A stretch of 29,011 bases of DNA from an uncultured bacterium. Its GTDB lineage: Bacteria > Actinomycetota > Coriobacteriia > Coriobacteriales > Eggerthellaceae. The translations under genes were made by a program, and so were the position numbers. Within the stretch, counting starts at the first letter, position 1. Each line of letters opens with the position of its first letter. The notes under the pieces were generated by a model. That model did no database searches. It was not told the DNA's origin and was given only the letters and a program-made list of their open reading frames with translations. This document shows, in pieces, positions 7,774 through 16,489 of this stretch. Where the stretch lies: NCBI GenBank assembly GCA_905215035.1, contig CAJMOJ010000021.1:1-29011 (forward strand). Direction: 5' to 3'.

Positions 7774-9165
7774 ATGGCACAGAAAGAAGTAACTACCGCG
7801 AATGCACACGTAGCTGCGAACGTACAATCGTCTGGAATAAAGAGACATAAGATGCCACCACGTTCGATTATCTTAGTGGCTGGCGCTTTGACCGCCGTTG
7901 GCACGAGTGCCATCTATATGTGGTCAATTTTCAATAAGCCATTGATGGATACCTTTGGTTACACCACCTCAGAAGTATCCATGGTCTATTCGCTTTTTTT
8001 GCTGGCATCATGTTTTTCAAGCATGATTGCTGGTTGGCTGCAGCATAAAGTACAACCACGTTTTATCGTTTTAGGTGCTGGCATCCTTTTTGGCATAGGT
8101 TGGATAGGGTCAGGATTTGCCTCATCGCTACCACTGTTGTATTTCTTTTTTAGCTTATGTGCTGGTGCGGGCAATGGTTTTCTCTACAACACCATTGTTG
8201 CTATCGTAACTAAGTGGTATCCCGACAAGCGCGGTCTTGCTAACGGTGTTTGCATTGGTGCTATTGGACTAGGTCCTGTGTTTTTTGCACCTTTAGGCAA
8301 TTTTTTGATTGAGTCCCTCGATGTCCAGATGGCCTTTAGAGTAGTGGGCCTTATCTGGATTGTAATATATCTCATTTTCTCATGGCTATTGTATGTACCA
8401 CCTGCAAATTGGGCACCCAAAGGCTGGCGTGCTGAGACTACAGAGACTGACGAGTCTGATGGGCCTGATGAGTCAGTGGTAGAGCCTTCATCTGCTACTC
8501 AAGTTGCTGAGGATAAAGTCGTGCAAGGTAAGGTGGCAATTCGTGAGGTCAACTTTACGGCGCGTCAAATGTTTAAACAACCGCTCTACTATGTGCTTTT
8601 CTTTATATTGATGGTAGCTTCAACATCTGGTCTGATGGTGACCGGTCACGCTTCTAACATTGGGCAAGAAATGGCACAGCTGAGTGCATCAGAAGGCGCG
8701 GTTATGGTAAGCGTTCTTGCATTTGGCAGTTTTTTGGGACGCCTATGTTTTGGTGTGATTTCCGACAAAATTGGTCGTTACAACACCCTTATTGTGGCGC
8801 TGCTACTTAATGCTGTAGTAATGCTGGGCTTTATGGCGCAGGCACATACCTTTGTTACGTTCTTGATTGCTGTAAGTTTGGTAGGAGCAAGCTTTGGAGG
8901 CACGATGAGTGTTGTTCCTGCTATTGTGGGCGATGAGTTTGGATCTGCTAACTTCGGCCAAAACTATTCGTTTGTCTATCCTGGTTACACGGTCGCTTCT
9001 TTTGTTGGGCCTATGGCCGCAGCGTCAGCAGTTGAGGCGGTAGGAAGCTATGTGCCCTCGTTTTATATTGCTGGTGGTATTGCCTTGGTTGGCGTTGTGT
9101 TGGTACTGATTGGTAAGCAATTAGCCAAAAAACTTGAAGCACAAAACCTTGCGGCTCGTTCGTAA
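7774..9165 (+). CDS. MFS carrier, oxalate/formate antiporter (OFA) family
   Basis: A 463-residue, 12-helix carrier. OFA-type signatures are visible: IYMWSIFNKPL in helix 1, KWYPDKRGLANG in the loop after helix 4 and PPANWAPKGW in the central loop. Family members move oxalate, formate, lactate or related monocarboxylates and dicarboxylates; the substrate here cannot be read. The central cytoplasmic loop is lengthened by an acidic, Thr/Ser-rich stretch (about residues 220-250, TDESDGPDES). AGAGGGGATAGT precedes the ATG at 7774. It stands alone, 169 bp after pntB, and a loosely similar upstream sequence (GAGGGGATAGT) recurs before the gene at 9440. Confidence 0.88.
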   Translation: MAQKEVTTANAHVAANVQSSGIKRHKMPPRSIILVAGALTAVGTSAIYMWSIFNKPLMDTFGYTTSEVSMVYSLFLLASCFSSMIAGWLQHKVQPRFIVLGAGILFGIGWIGSGFASSLPLLYFFFSLCAGAGNGFLYNTIVAIVTKWYPDKRGLANGVCIGAIGLGPVFFAPLGNFLIESLDVQMAFRVVGLIWIVIYLIFSWLLYVPPANWAPKGWRAETTETDESDGPDESVVEPSSATQVAEDKVVQGKVAIREVNFTARQMFKQPLYYVLFFILMVASTSGLMVTGHASNIGQEMAQLSASEGAVMVSVLAFGSFLGRLCFGVISDKIGRYNTLIVALLLNAVVMLGFMAQAHTFVTFLIAVSLVGASFGGTMSVVPAIVGDEFGSANFGQNYSFVYPGYTVASFVGPMAAASAVEAVGSYVPSFYIAGGIALVGVVLVLIGKQLAKKLEAQNLAARS

Positions 9166-9214
9166 GTATGATCCTATGCGCGCCCTTAGATCATAGTATG
9201 TTTGCGCTGATCAC

Positions 9215-9239
9215 AAGGTGTTGTAAGGTGTTCAAGGTG
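9215..9239. repeat. Three short direct repeats
   Basis: AAGGTG occurs at 9215, 9225 and 9234 within the 274-bp gap between the OFA carrier and the yagU-like gene. A weak hairpin (TATGATC/GATCATA, 9167-9173 and 9189-9195) directly after the carrier's stop may be a transcript end. Nothing else in the gap is interpretable. Confidence 0.35.
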
Positions 9240-9439
9240 TATTTTGTGCTGTTCTGATGTAGCACTAAAATACCGGGAGAAAATCAGCAAATTGGTAACA
9301 CAGATTGCGACTTAGAAACTATTTAGTCTAGATTTGTTGACCAATATGCCCAGATTGCCGTAAAGAAAATATTCGTTGCTATTCTCATACTTAGATACTC
9401 AAGAAACCAAAGGGTGCTTATGTGTAGGAGGGGATAGTA

Positions 9440-9994
9440 ATGGAAACAAAAAAACCAACAGCACCATTTTCTAAAATTTTCTGGAAGTCACTCTGGTATG
9501 GCTTCATTGCCGGTATGATTTCCGGCATGGTGAAAATTGGCTGGGAAAAGATTTTCCCACCACGTACACTTGCTCGTGATGCTACTAATCCACCACAGGA
9601 ATTATTGCAGCAAATGGGAGTACCTTATGATGTAACGCACTCATATGTATATTTCTCAACTGATCAGCAAGTATTCGTGGTTGCACTGCTTGTACATTTT
9701 GCTTTCGCAATTTTCTTTGCATTTCTCTTTATTTTGCTAACACAGTACAAGCCAGAAATTGCAATTGCAGAAGGTGCAGTTTACGGCATTGTTATCTGGA
9801 TCGCATTCCACTTGATTTTAATGCCCTTACTTGGCACCGTTCCTGCTCCTTGGGATCAGCCTTTCGATGAGCATTTCTCGGAATTCTTTGGGCACATAGT
9901 TTGGGCGTGGTCTATTGCCGCATCGGCCTGGTACCTGATTGCTAAGCAGAAGGTCAAGACTTTGACTAACCCTAAGATGAAGGGTGATGACTAG
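9440..9994 (+). CDS. yagU: YagU family (DUF1440) inner membrane protein
   Basis: A 184-residue protein with about four membrane helices that matches E. coli YagU in order and sequence character: GFIAGMISGMVKIGWE near the N-terminus, PPRT, and above all the C-terminal block PLLGTVPAPWDQPF followed by SEFFGHIVWAWSI (E. coli has SEFFGHLVWFWSI). YagU is linked to acid resistance in E. coli, but its biochemical role is unknown. The start has AGGAGGGG seven bases upstream. It is monocistronic, with a strong terminator about 85 bp beyond the stop. The family identification is firm; the function in this organism is not. Confidence 0.88.
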   Translation: METKKPTAPFSKIFWKSLWYGFIAGMISGMVKIGWEKIFPPRTLARDATNPPQELLQQMGVPYDVTHSYVYFSTDQQVFVVALLVHFAFAIFFAFLFILLTQYKPEIAIAEGAVYGIVIWIAFHLILMPLLGTVPAPWDQPFDEHFSEFFGHIVWAWSIAASAWYLIAKQKVKTLTNPKMKGDD

Positions 9995-10079
9995 ACGAAA
10001 AAGAGCAATCAACATTGACCGTGTTTAAAAATGTTGGATTGCACAACGTGGCTTCATTATAAAAGCCTCATCGCAAAAC

Positions 10080-10117
10080 AAGAGCGAGTCTGCATAGGCG
10101 ACTCGCTCTTTTATTTT
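10080..10117 (+). terminator. Rho-independent terminator after yagU
   Basis: AAGAGCGAGTC (10080-10090) pairs with GACTCGCTCTT (10100-10110) in an 11-bp stem with a 9-base loop, followed by TTATTTT. The remaining part of the 9995-10324 gap holds no gene or clear site that I can see. Confidence 0.88.
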
Positions 10118-10324
10118 GTCTGTGCTAACCGTTCCCGTAAAGATAGCCCCCATCAAAACAAATTTTACAAGCTGTCTTATTGGGTGGTTTGGTTACAATA
10201 CTGCACTGCAACGAGCTGTCCAACAACGTAAGTCCAGTTGTGTGGATGCTCTCTGTGTTTTTCAGTTTTTTGTTCTACAGGTTACCTCTGGGTGTTCGCG
10301 CAACTGCACACCGGAGGAGCTATC

Positions 10325-12292
10325 ATGAATAAACAATCATCTATTCTGATGCTTGCCGTTTTATACGGGAGTGCATTTGTAGCCGCTTTCAACGAGAACA
10401 CGATTAATGTTGCGTTGGTGAGCATTATGGCTCATTTTTCTATCGATGCGAATACGGCGCAGTGGCTGGTTACCGGGTATATGATCGTGACTGCTATTGT
10501 GGTGACGATTACTGCTTTTTTGGTGAAGCGTCTTCGCTTGCGCACACTGTTTCTCTTGGCATCGATGATGTTAGTGATAGGGCTTATTGCTGCGATGGTC
10601 GCACCAGTATGGCCCCTCTTTTTGGCTGCGCGTCTCATGCAAGCTATTGGTACTGGCATCTTTATTCCTGTCATGATGAGTACGGTGTTGGCGGTTGCTC
10701 CACGGACTAGAATAGGGACCTATCTCTCTATTGGTGGCTGTATGATCACCTTTGGTCCAGCCTTCGCTCCTGTGGTGAGTGGCATTATGGTCACCAGCTT
10801 TGGTTGGCGGACTATCTTTTTGCCACCTGTCATCATTATTGGATTGCTTGCGCTTGCAGGTCTCGTACTAATTCGTAATATCGCCGAGCCTGAGCCCATT
10901 AAACTTGATCTGCTTTCCGTAGTACTTTCATCGGTCGGCTTGTTCCTTTTTGTATACGGTCTCTCATTGATCATGTCGAATCCGCTTATTTCTCTTGGTA
11001 TGGTGGCGATAGGTCTTGGTGTAATAGGGCTTTTTGCTTGGCGTCAGCATCGGATACCTAATCCGCTTCTCAATCTCAACCCTCTTCACAACAAGCTATT
11101 TGCACCCGTTTGCCTGCTAGTGGTTGTTGCTATGATGACAACATTTTCAATGAGTGTGTTACTTCCGCTTTATTTTGAAGGGTCGCTGGGAACAACAGCA
11201 TTTATTGCAGGCGCACTTTTATTAGCACCTATTTTGGTGAATGCAATTACGTCACTGGTGGGTGGGCGCATGATGGATAAGCGAGGAAGCTGGCCGCTTT
11301 TACCGCTCGGATTTGGCATTATTGCAGTTGGTCAATTGGGCGTTTGCTTGTGTGCTCCAGCTTTGTCATTAGGAGGTGTGCTGATAGCTTCTGTAGTGGT
11401 TTATGCGGGTGTGGGTTTAGTGCTTTCGCCATCGCAAACAGCAGGATTACAAATGCTACGTCCCGAAGAAAACCCTCATGGAGTGGCTATCCTTAACACC
11501 TTTATTCAGGTAGCAGCTTCAATTGGCCCCTCGCTTTTTATTGGCATTTTATCTTCGGTATCAGGAGGTGCAGCGGCATCAGGAGTTGGAGAATCGCTTG
11601 CTAATGCGCAAGGGTTTAGCGCGGCAGTTGGGGTTGCGACTGCTATTGCTGTGTTGGGTACGCTTGTGGCGTTTATATATGCTCGTAAGCGGGTAAAATT
11701 TGCAGCAGCCGAGGCAGCTGTTGCTGCACAAGCGCTAGGTGCCCAGTCTGGTGATGAGGAGACTACTGTTGAGCAAACTGGCAGTAAGCAGGTAAAGCAG
11801 GTTGCTTCTTGGGTGGATCCAGAAACGCTGACGGCTGCGGATCTTATGAAGGCTCCTTATGTAGTAAATGCACGCGCCACCGTGCGTCAAGTGATGGAAG
11901 AACTTATTAGCCGCAAGACAAGCGGACTGCCTGTAGTTGATGATGCGGGCGCGATTGTTGGTTTTGTGACGGATGGCGATCTTATGGCCGCATTTACGAC
12001 GCAACAAACACAAGGCTTTGACTTGTCTGCAACGCTTGCCATCGTGCGTGACTTTCGTGATTTTGATGAGCGCTTCACACAAACGCTTGAGGCTAATGTT
12101 ATGGAACTTGCGAACTCATCGGTCATATCCGCAACGCCGACCACATCGCTCAATGAACTTTGTAGACTTTTAAGCTCAAAACGCATCAAAAAAGTTCCTG
12201 TTCTTTTGGATAAAAAGGTGGTTGGTACAGTAAGTCGCGGAGACATCGTTCGTACACTCATGTCAGATGTTGTTGCGCGCTCAACGAAATGA
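10325..12292 (+). CDS. DHA2-type MFS carrier fused to a C-terminal CBS pair
   Basis: A 655-residue fusion. Residues 1 to about 455 form a 14-helix drug:H+ antiporter-2 (EmrB/QacA-like) carrier, with NTINVALVSI in helix 1, AQWLVTGYMI after the first loop, and RLMQAIGTGIFIPV. An Ala/Gln/Thr-rich linker (about 456-505) leads to two CBS motifs: 507-557 (DLMKAPYVV through LPVVDDAGAIVGFVTDGDLM) and 592-646 (NVMELANSSVI through VPVLLDKKVVGTVSRGDIV). CBS pairs bind adenosine nucleotides or S-adenosyl compounds and often gate transporters, but they are unusual on DHA2 carriers. The ATG at 10325 is preceded by GGAGGAGC; an upstream in-frame start at 10238 lacks such a site. A single uninterrupted frame covers both parts, so this is a true fusion, not two genes. 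Confidence 0.92.
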   Translation: MNKQSSILMLAVLYGSAFVAAFNENTINVALVSIMAHFSIDANTAQWLVTGYMIVTAIVVTITAFLVKRLRLRTLFLLASMMLVIGLIAAMVAPVWPLFLAARLMQAIGTGIFIPVMMSTVLAVAPRTRIGTYLSIGGCMITFGPAFAPVVSGIMVTSFGWRTIFLPPVIIIGLLALAGLVLIRNIAEPEPIKLDLLSVVLSSVGLFLFVYGLSLIMSNPLISLGMVAIGLGVIGLFAWRQHRIPNPLLNLNPLHNKLFAPVCLLVVVAMMTTFSMSVLLPLYFEGSLGTTAFIAGALLLAPILVNAITSLVGGRMMDKRGSWPLLPLGFGIIAVGQLGVCLCAPALSLGGVLIASVVVYAGVGLVLSPSQTAGLQMLRPEENPHGVAILNTFIQVAASIGPSLFIGILSSVSGGAAASGVGESLANAQGFSAAVGVATAIAVLGTLVAFIYARKRVKFAAAEAAVAAQALGAQSGDEETTVEQTGSKQVKQVASWVDPETLTAADLMKAPYVVNARATVRQVMEELISRKTSGLPVVDDAGAIVGFVTDGDLMAAFTTQQTQGFDLSATLAIVRDFRDFDERFTQTLEANVMELANSSVISATPTTSLNELCRLLSSKRIKKVPVLLDKKVVGTVSRGDIVRTLMSDVVARSTK

Positions 12293-12458
12293 TTGATTTT
12301 CTTTTACTCACTCCACGTAATTTGGCACTTTTTTTGTAGGGTAAAGTTCGGTATGGTGGCACAAGGGGGCTTTGGCGATACCTTAAAAACGTATCGTTAC
12401 CGACACATCGCTTGGAGACTGGATGCTCAAGAGCATTCAAGAAAGAGGGGAGTTGTTC

Positions 12459-13613
12459 ATGGATTTTACTTTTACCGATGAGCAAGAATTATTGGTTGAG
12501 AGCATCAAGGAATATGCGGCGCGTTACTTTGATGAAGAGTCGGTGCGCCAGATGTATGCCAATCATCAAATTACGCTTGAAGCGGCAATGGCCTATCGGG
12601 AAGCAGGCTTTATGTATATGGGTCTGCCTGAGGAGATTGGTGGCATTCCAACTGATAAACTCACGCTTACGCTTATGTGTGAGAAACTGCATTACTACAC
12701 CGGTTGCGTATTGCCGTTCCAAACTGATATCAATTCCATTACTGATGTCACGGATTTTGGCACAAAAGAGCAAGCTGAGCTCATCATGAAAGCAATCGAC
12801 ACGCCTTCAACGGCGGTTGCGGCAACTGCAATTTCTGAGCCGGGCGCTGGATCAGACAATAATGCGATGACGTGTCACACCACGGCGCAAGGCGATGGCA
12901 CCTATTTACTTAACGGCCAAAAGACGTGGGTGACGATTGGCGAATATGCTCAGTATGCTGTGGTTATCGCAAAAGATGAGAGCCCCGCATATGAGAACAA
13001 AAACTACTCGTTGTGGCTTGTTCCCAGTGACGCACCGGGCTATACCCGTGCTCCCCTTCACAAAATTGGTCAAGAGATCGTGCCGTTTTGCGATTGCTTC
13101 TTTGACAATGTAGTGCTCACAGAAGATCAGCGCATTGGACCTGCGGGCGAAGGCTGGAAAATGTTAATGAAGAAGTTTGAGTTTGAGCGCTGCCTTGTTG
13201 TGGCTCAAGCGTTGGGCCAAGCTCAAGCTATCATGGACGATGCGGGTGCTTATGCGAATGATCGTATTTGTTTTGGTAAGCCCATCGGCAAGATTTCTGC
13301 TATTCAGCAGCATTTGGTTGAGATGGAAGTTATTCTTCAAAATGTGCGTACCCAACTCTACAAGACTGCTTGGATGCTTGACCAGGGTCAATCGGTTCGT
13401 CTTGAGTGCGCTTTGCTTAAATATTATGCCTGCCCACATCTGATGCGTGTTGCTGATCTTGCTTTGAAGATCTTTGCAGCAATTGGTTATACCGATGAGA
13501 TTCGTGCAGGACGCATCTGGAAAGATATTCGTGGTTATGAAATGGCTGGTGGCACACCTGAGGTTATGGAATATATTGCCGGTCGTCAGTTAGTAAAGAA
13601 ATACCAACGCTAA
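12459..13613 (+). CDS. Acyl-CoA dehydrogenase, CaiA (crotonobetainyl-CoA reductase)-like
   Basis: A flavoprotein of 384 residues with the acyl-CoA dehydrogenase layout. It begins MDFTFTDEQELL as CaiA does (MDFNLNDEQELF). It shows the FAD/substrate motif AISEPGAGSD (124-133), WVTIG (157-161), and RICFGKPIGKISAIQQHLVEM on helix H. At the usual MCAD catalytic position the C-terminal motif reads AGGTPEVM, with Gly in place of Glu. A glutamate in FEFER (E243) lies where isovaleryl- and long-chain-type enzymes carry their base. I infer that it acts on a short or branched CoA thioester, possibly as an enoyl-CoA reductase in anaerobic respiration. No etfAB or CoA-transferase gene is in the window. 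The start at 12459 follows GAGGGGAG and matches the family N-terminus. Confidence 0.9.
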   Translation: MDFTFTDEQELLVESIKEYAARYFDEESVRQMYANHQITLEAAMAYREAGFMYMGLPEEIGGIPTDKLTLTLMCEKLHYYTGCVLPFQTDINSITDVTDFGTKEQAELIMKAIDTPSTAVAATAISEPGAGSDNNAMTCHTTAQGDGTYLLNGQKTWVTIGEYAQYAVVIAKDESPAYENKNYSLWLVPSDAPGYTRAPLHKIGQEIVPFCDCFFDNVVLTEDQRIGPAGEGWKMLMKKFEFERCLVVAQALGQAQAIMDDAGAYANDRICFGKPIGKISAIQQHLVEMEVILQNVRTQLYKTAWMLDQGQSVRLECALLKYYACPHLMRVADLALKIFAAIGYTDEIRAGRIWKDIRGYEMAGGTPEVMEYIAGRQLVKKYQR

Positions 13614-13724
13614 AACAAGACTAAACGTAACAACAAGACAAGGTGGTGAGTGCTTGGCATCAATGTGGTGTTAGCGCTCACTACTTGTAGAGGGGATATA
13701 GAGGAGAAAGGTACGGGTGCAGTG

Positions 13725-14702
13725 ATGACTCAAGGGGAAACTAACCGTCAAGTTCAGCGTCAAGTTCAGGGGACGGTTGATCAGATTGAGCGTCAAACCG
13801 ATCAAGATCTTGAGCGGGAAGAATTTAAGAAAGAGGCGGAGTTCTTTGTTGAGCATGCTTCGCTTCCCTCTTCCCCTGATCGGGTTGGTGTCGTGGTGAA
13901 GGATATTTTGGTGCAGGGGCATGCGCTTGAAAAAGGACATGCTCATGAGAATAGACGCTCGACCGGTTTTGGTCATGCGCGCGTTGAGCAAATCCAAGTT
14001 TGTTTGGATGAGGCGGATACGCTTGGCGGTATTGATGCGTACGCACACCAAATTGGTGTGGATGCAGTGGCTGCGGATCGGGGGCAGGTTGTTGTTGAGT
14101 GTGACGATAACGATATCTTTGGTGTTCAGTTTGTTACTGATGAAGAAATGTTTGCTCCCGTTAAGAGCTTTCCTGAATTTGCAGCCGAGCGTTTCTCACT
14201 TCGTTTGTATGATTATCCAAGCGCACCGGTAAGTGTTGAAGCAATTAAGCGAGCTGTCGAGATTGCACAAACTTCTCCGTCTGCTTGCAACCGTCAATGC
14301 ATTACCGCCTATTGGATCCCGCGTGAGTATGCTCATTATGATGAGATTGCGCAGTTGCAAGGTGGCTGCGAAGGGTTTGCTGATAACGCGGCTGGCCTCA
14401 TCGCTCTTGCGGCAGATGCCAAGCTTTTTACGCATGGTGAGTATCCTTACATGTTCTTGGACGCGGGTATTTTCTCACTCAATTTAGCCTATGCACTGCA
14501 AAGTGAGCATATTGGTTCGTGTTTACTTAACGGTGCACTCGTTTCTGATAAGCGCAAACGAGTCGAGGAACTCATTGGTTGTAAACCTTCTGAACATCTA
14601 GCTATGTTTGTACTGGTTTCAAAAATTCCAGAAGGAAAGCGTGCGCTCAAGGGTAAGGCTGGTCGTAAACCTATCGATGACGTTTTTAAGGTCGTGTCGT
14701 AG
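13725..14702 (+). CDS. Nitroreductase family protein with N-terminal extension
   Basis: Residues about 150-325 form an FMN-dependent nitroreductase fold: RFSLRLYDYPSAPVSVEAI (FMN-phosphate-binding Arg/Ser region), then TSPSACNRQ, a helix DAGIFSLNLAYALQSEHIGSC, and GRKP near the end. The first 150 residues are an extension of a kind seen in a subgroup of nitroreductases, marked by GHALEKGHAHENRRSTGFG (compare the HRLEKGLSL...RPGFG pattern that I recall from polysaccharide-locus members). Residues 1-36 are Gln/Arg/Glu-rich and probably helical. The start is ATG 13725 or GTG 13722, both after GGAGAAAGG; upstream frame extensions lack support. The substrate is unknown. It follows the acyl-CoA dehydrogenase by 111 bp on the same strand and may share its transcript. 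Confidence 0.82.
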   Translation: MTQGETNRQVQRQVQGTVDQIERQTDQDLEREEFKKEAEFFVEHASLPSSPDRVGVVVKDILVQGHALEKGHAHENRRSTGFGHARVEQIQVCLDEADTLGGIDAYAHQIGVDAVAADRGQVVVECDDNDIFGVQFVTDEEMFAPVKSFPEFAAERFSLRLYDYPSAPVSVEAIKRAVEIAQTSPSACNRQCITAYWIPREYAHYDEIAQLQGGCEGFADNAAGLIALAADAKLFTHGEYPYMFLDAGIFSLNLAYALQSEHIGSCLLNGALVSDKRKRVEELIGCKPSEHLAMFVLVSKIPEGKRALKGKAGRKPIDDVFKVVS

Positions 14703-14726
14703 CGGCACAAAATGATAATGGGAAGC

Positions 14727-14790
14727 AAGTAGCTACGACTACTGAAAAAGTAGCTACGACTATTGAGCAAGTAACCACGGTTACTTGCTC
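14727..14790. repeat. Three 21-bp tandem units ending in a hairpin
   Basis: AAGTAGCTACGACTA occurs at 14727-14741 and 14748-14762, with a degenerate third unit from 14769 (period 21). The third unit lies within a perfect hairpin (GAGCAAGTAAC 14765-14775, loop CACG, GTTACTTGCTC 14780-14790) that may act as a transcript end between two convergent genes. No T-run follows on either strand. Confidence 0.65.
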
Positions 14791-14844
14791 TTGCTATGTA
14801 CTCGTGTGTTTGTTTAATTTTGAAGGGTGAGCGTTTTGAGCTTC

Positions 14845-15240
14845 TTAGGCTTTACGTGCTTGAGGCTCTTGAGCGGTTTCATGCTCGCGAAGCCATGCGG
14901 CAAGAATGAGGGCATGATTGAGTTTAGGGTCGCGTGCGGCATAGAGAAGAGTAATGCGCGGGTATGTAGCAAACTCAGGTCCAGCGATTTCATGAGCGAA
15001 ATTCCAAGCAGCTGGATTTTGATCAAGCTCTGCAATGTATTGCCGTTTAAAGGTTTCCCAGTTTTCGGGCTTGTGTCCAAAGGCGCGTCTGATTTCTGTG
15101 GAAGGGGTAAGATCTTTGGCCCAAAGATCATAGTGGACTCGTTCTTTAGTAAGCCCTCGAGGCCAAAGGCGATCAACTAATACACGATACCCATCGTCTT
15201 TAGAATAAGGCTCATACACACGTTTGATTTGGATGTCCAT
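14845..15240 (-). CDS. yeaO: YeaO-like DUF488 family protein
   Basis: A 131-residue soluble protein with the DUF488/YeaO hallmarks: IKRVYEPYSKDDGYRVLVDR, LWPRGLTKE, WAKDLTPSTEIRRAF, and a C-terminal LLYAARDPKLNHALILAAWL (E. coli YeaO has TLLYSAKNTTQNHALVLADWL). The biochemical function of this family is not established. The start at 15240 (MDIQIKRV) has GAGGTG upstream and matches the family N-terminus; an in-frame start at 15264 would add eight residues. It faces the nitroreductase gene and is monocistronic. The C-terminal AQEPQARKA is a short unrelated tail. Confidence 0.88.
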   Translation of the reverse strand: MDIQIKRVYEPYSKDDGYRVLVDRLWPRGLTKERVHYDLWAKDLTPSTEIRRAFGHKPENWETFKRQYIAELDQNPAAWNFAHEIAGPEFATYPRITLLYAARDPKLNHALILAAWLREHETAQEPQARKA

Positions 15241-15300
15241 GAAAATCACCTCGCCAAAAAACATGGTTCATACGATATGGCTTATCGACAACTACGGCAT

Positions 15301-15360
15301 GGTTATAAGTAGCCTGGTTATAAGTACCTTGTTATAAGTAGCTTCGCTATAAATAACTTC
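15301..15360. repeat. Four degenerate 15-bp tandem repeats
   Basis: GTTATAAGTA occurs at 15302, 15317 and 15331, with GCTATAAATA at 15346 as a diverged fourth copy; each is followed by a CT-rich tail. This lies in the 527-bp gap upstream of the fumarate reductase operon. The gap also holds scattered repeats of the same flavour (GGTTTTAGCGT at about 15369 and 15532) but no gene that I can support. Confidence 0.6.
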
Positions 15361-15612
15361 GGTAGATGGTTTTAGCGTATCGCACCGTGGGTTACGTAAA
15401 GGGAAAATAGACCCACCTTTGTCGTATTGTCAAAACAACGTTGGTAGATAGTAGCCAAAAGCTTCGGCGCAATCACGATCTCAGCGTAATCACAGTCTTG
15501 GTCCGATCGTAAAAGCTTCAATGGGATCATGGTTTTAGCGTGACTATAGAAGTCTCAAGGTAATTGCAAAAGACAAAATGCAAGCAGAGAGAAACAATAA
15601 TGAGAAAGAAGC

Positions 15613-15636
15613 ACTAATTAGAAAACTAATTAGAAA
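15613..15636. repeat. 12-bp tandem duplication upstream of frd
   Basis: ACTAATTAGAAA is repeated exactly (15613-15624 and 15625-15636), with GAAG flanks on both sides. The embedded CTAATTAG is palindromic. It lies about 130 bp before the frd cytochrome b start and could be a regulator site. Confidence 0.5.
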
Positions 15637-15767
15637 GAAGTACTCTATCCCTCTCTTAATTCACAGGTGTGAGTGTGCTTTAATGTTGAAAAAGGCCACG
15701 TGAAAGCGATAGGTAGCAGTGCGACATGCATAATACCTATAACGAAACATCCATTGTGGGGGAATAT

Positions 15768-16472
15768 ATGTCTAATCCGACGCTTTTGGAATCAGGAAGA
15801 CGAATCAACTTCTTGAAAAAGCTGCAATCTATCTGCGGCGTTTTGCCACTTGGCATTTTCTTTTGCTTCCACATGGTTGCAAACTATACCGTGACGTTTT
15901 CGCCTGAAGGATATGAGGCGCTCTGTCACTTCATGGCAACGATGCCCTATAAAGATCTTCTTGAAATCATGGTTATCTTTTTGCCTTTGGTTATTCATGC
16001 GTTCATCGGCTTGTATATTGTTGCAACATCGAGCTGTAATGTGGGTTCGTATGGGTATATGCGCAATTGGCGTTATCTGTTTCAACGGATCACGGGCGTA
16101 GTTGCGTTTGTTTTTCTTGTTTGGCATGTCATAGTTATGCGTCTTGCGGTAAGTACTTTACCTGCCGATGGGTCAATGTATGCGGTACTTCATACGCTTC
16201 TTATGGATCCTGCCAGTTTAGTATTTTTCACGATTGGCGTGTATTGCTGTCTCTATCATTTTGTTAATGGTATTTGGACGTTTTGCATTACCTGGGGTAT
16301 TACGCTCACGCCACGCTCTCAGCAGATTACATCATGGATTTGCTTAGCGCTCTTTGTGGTAGGAGCGTTCTTTATTGGACAGATTATTGTGAGCTTGGTA
16401 TTTCCTCATATGATTTCAGGCTTTGTTCCAGAGACATCTTATATGCCACAAGCAGTACCTGGTTTAGCATAG
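15768..16472 (+). CDS. frdC: Fumarate reductase/succinate dehydrogenase cytochrome b subunit
   Basis: Membrane anchor of a menaquinol:fumarate reductase of the Bacillus/Wolinella type. The 234-residue protein has five membrane helices, and four histidines at the expected heme positions: H35 (FFCFHMVAN), H77 (LPLVIHAFIG), H120 (LVWHVIVMR) and H164 (CLYHFVNGIW), consistent with two b hemes. SICGVLPLGIF and the C-terminal part follow the B. subtilis SdhC pattern. The start at 15768 (MSNPTLLESG) follows GGGGGAA; an in-frame ATG at 15726 would add 14 residues without a clear site. It is the first gene of the order C-A-B, as in Wolinella frdCAB and Bacillus sdhCAB. The direction (fumarate reduction) is inferred from the apparent anaerobic context. 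Confidence 0.92.
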   Translation: MSNPTLLESGRRINFLKKLQSICGVLPLGIFFCFHMVANYTVTFSPEGYEALCHFMATMPYKDLLEIMVIFLPLVIHAFIGLYIVATSSCNVGSYGYMRNWRYLFQRITGVVAFVFLVWHVIVMRLAVSTLPADGSMYAVLHTLLMDPASLVFFTIGVYCCLYHFVNGIWTFCITWGITLTPRSQQITSWICLALFVVGAFFIGQIIVSLVFPHMISGFVPETSYMPQAVPGLA

Positions 16473-16489
16473 GGCAAAAGGAGAGTTTT

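Noticed and set aside
14827..15180. Plus-strand ORF of 117 codons over the DUF488 gene
   Set aside because: The minus-strand frame has clear YeaO family motifs and a ribosome site; the plus-strand frame has neither.
16274..16489. Longer N-terminus for FrdA
   Set aside because: The frame is open upstream, but it overlaps frdC almost entirely, and the ATG at 16490 has a good ribosome site and the family's N-terminus.
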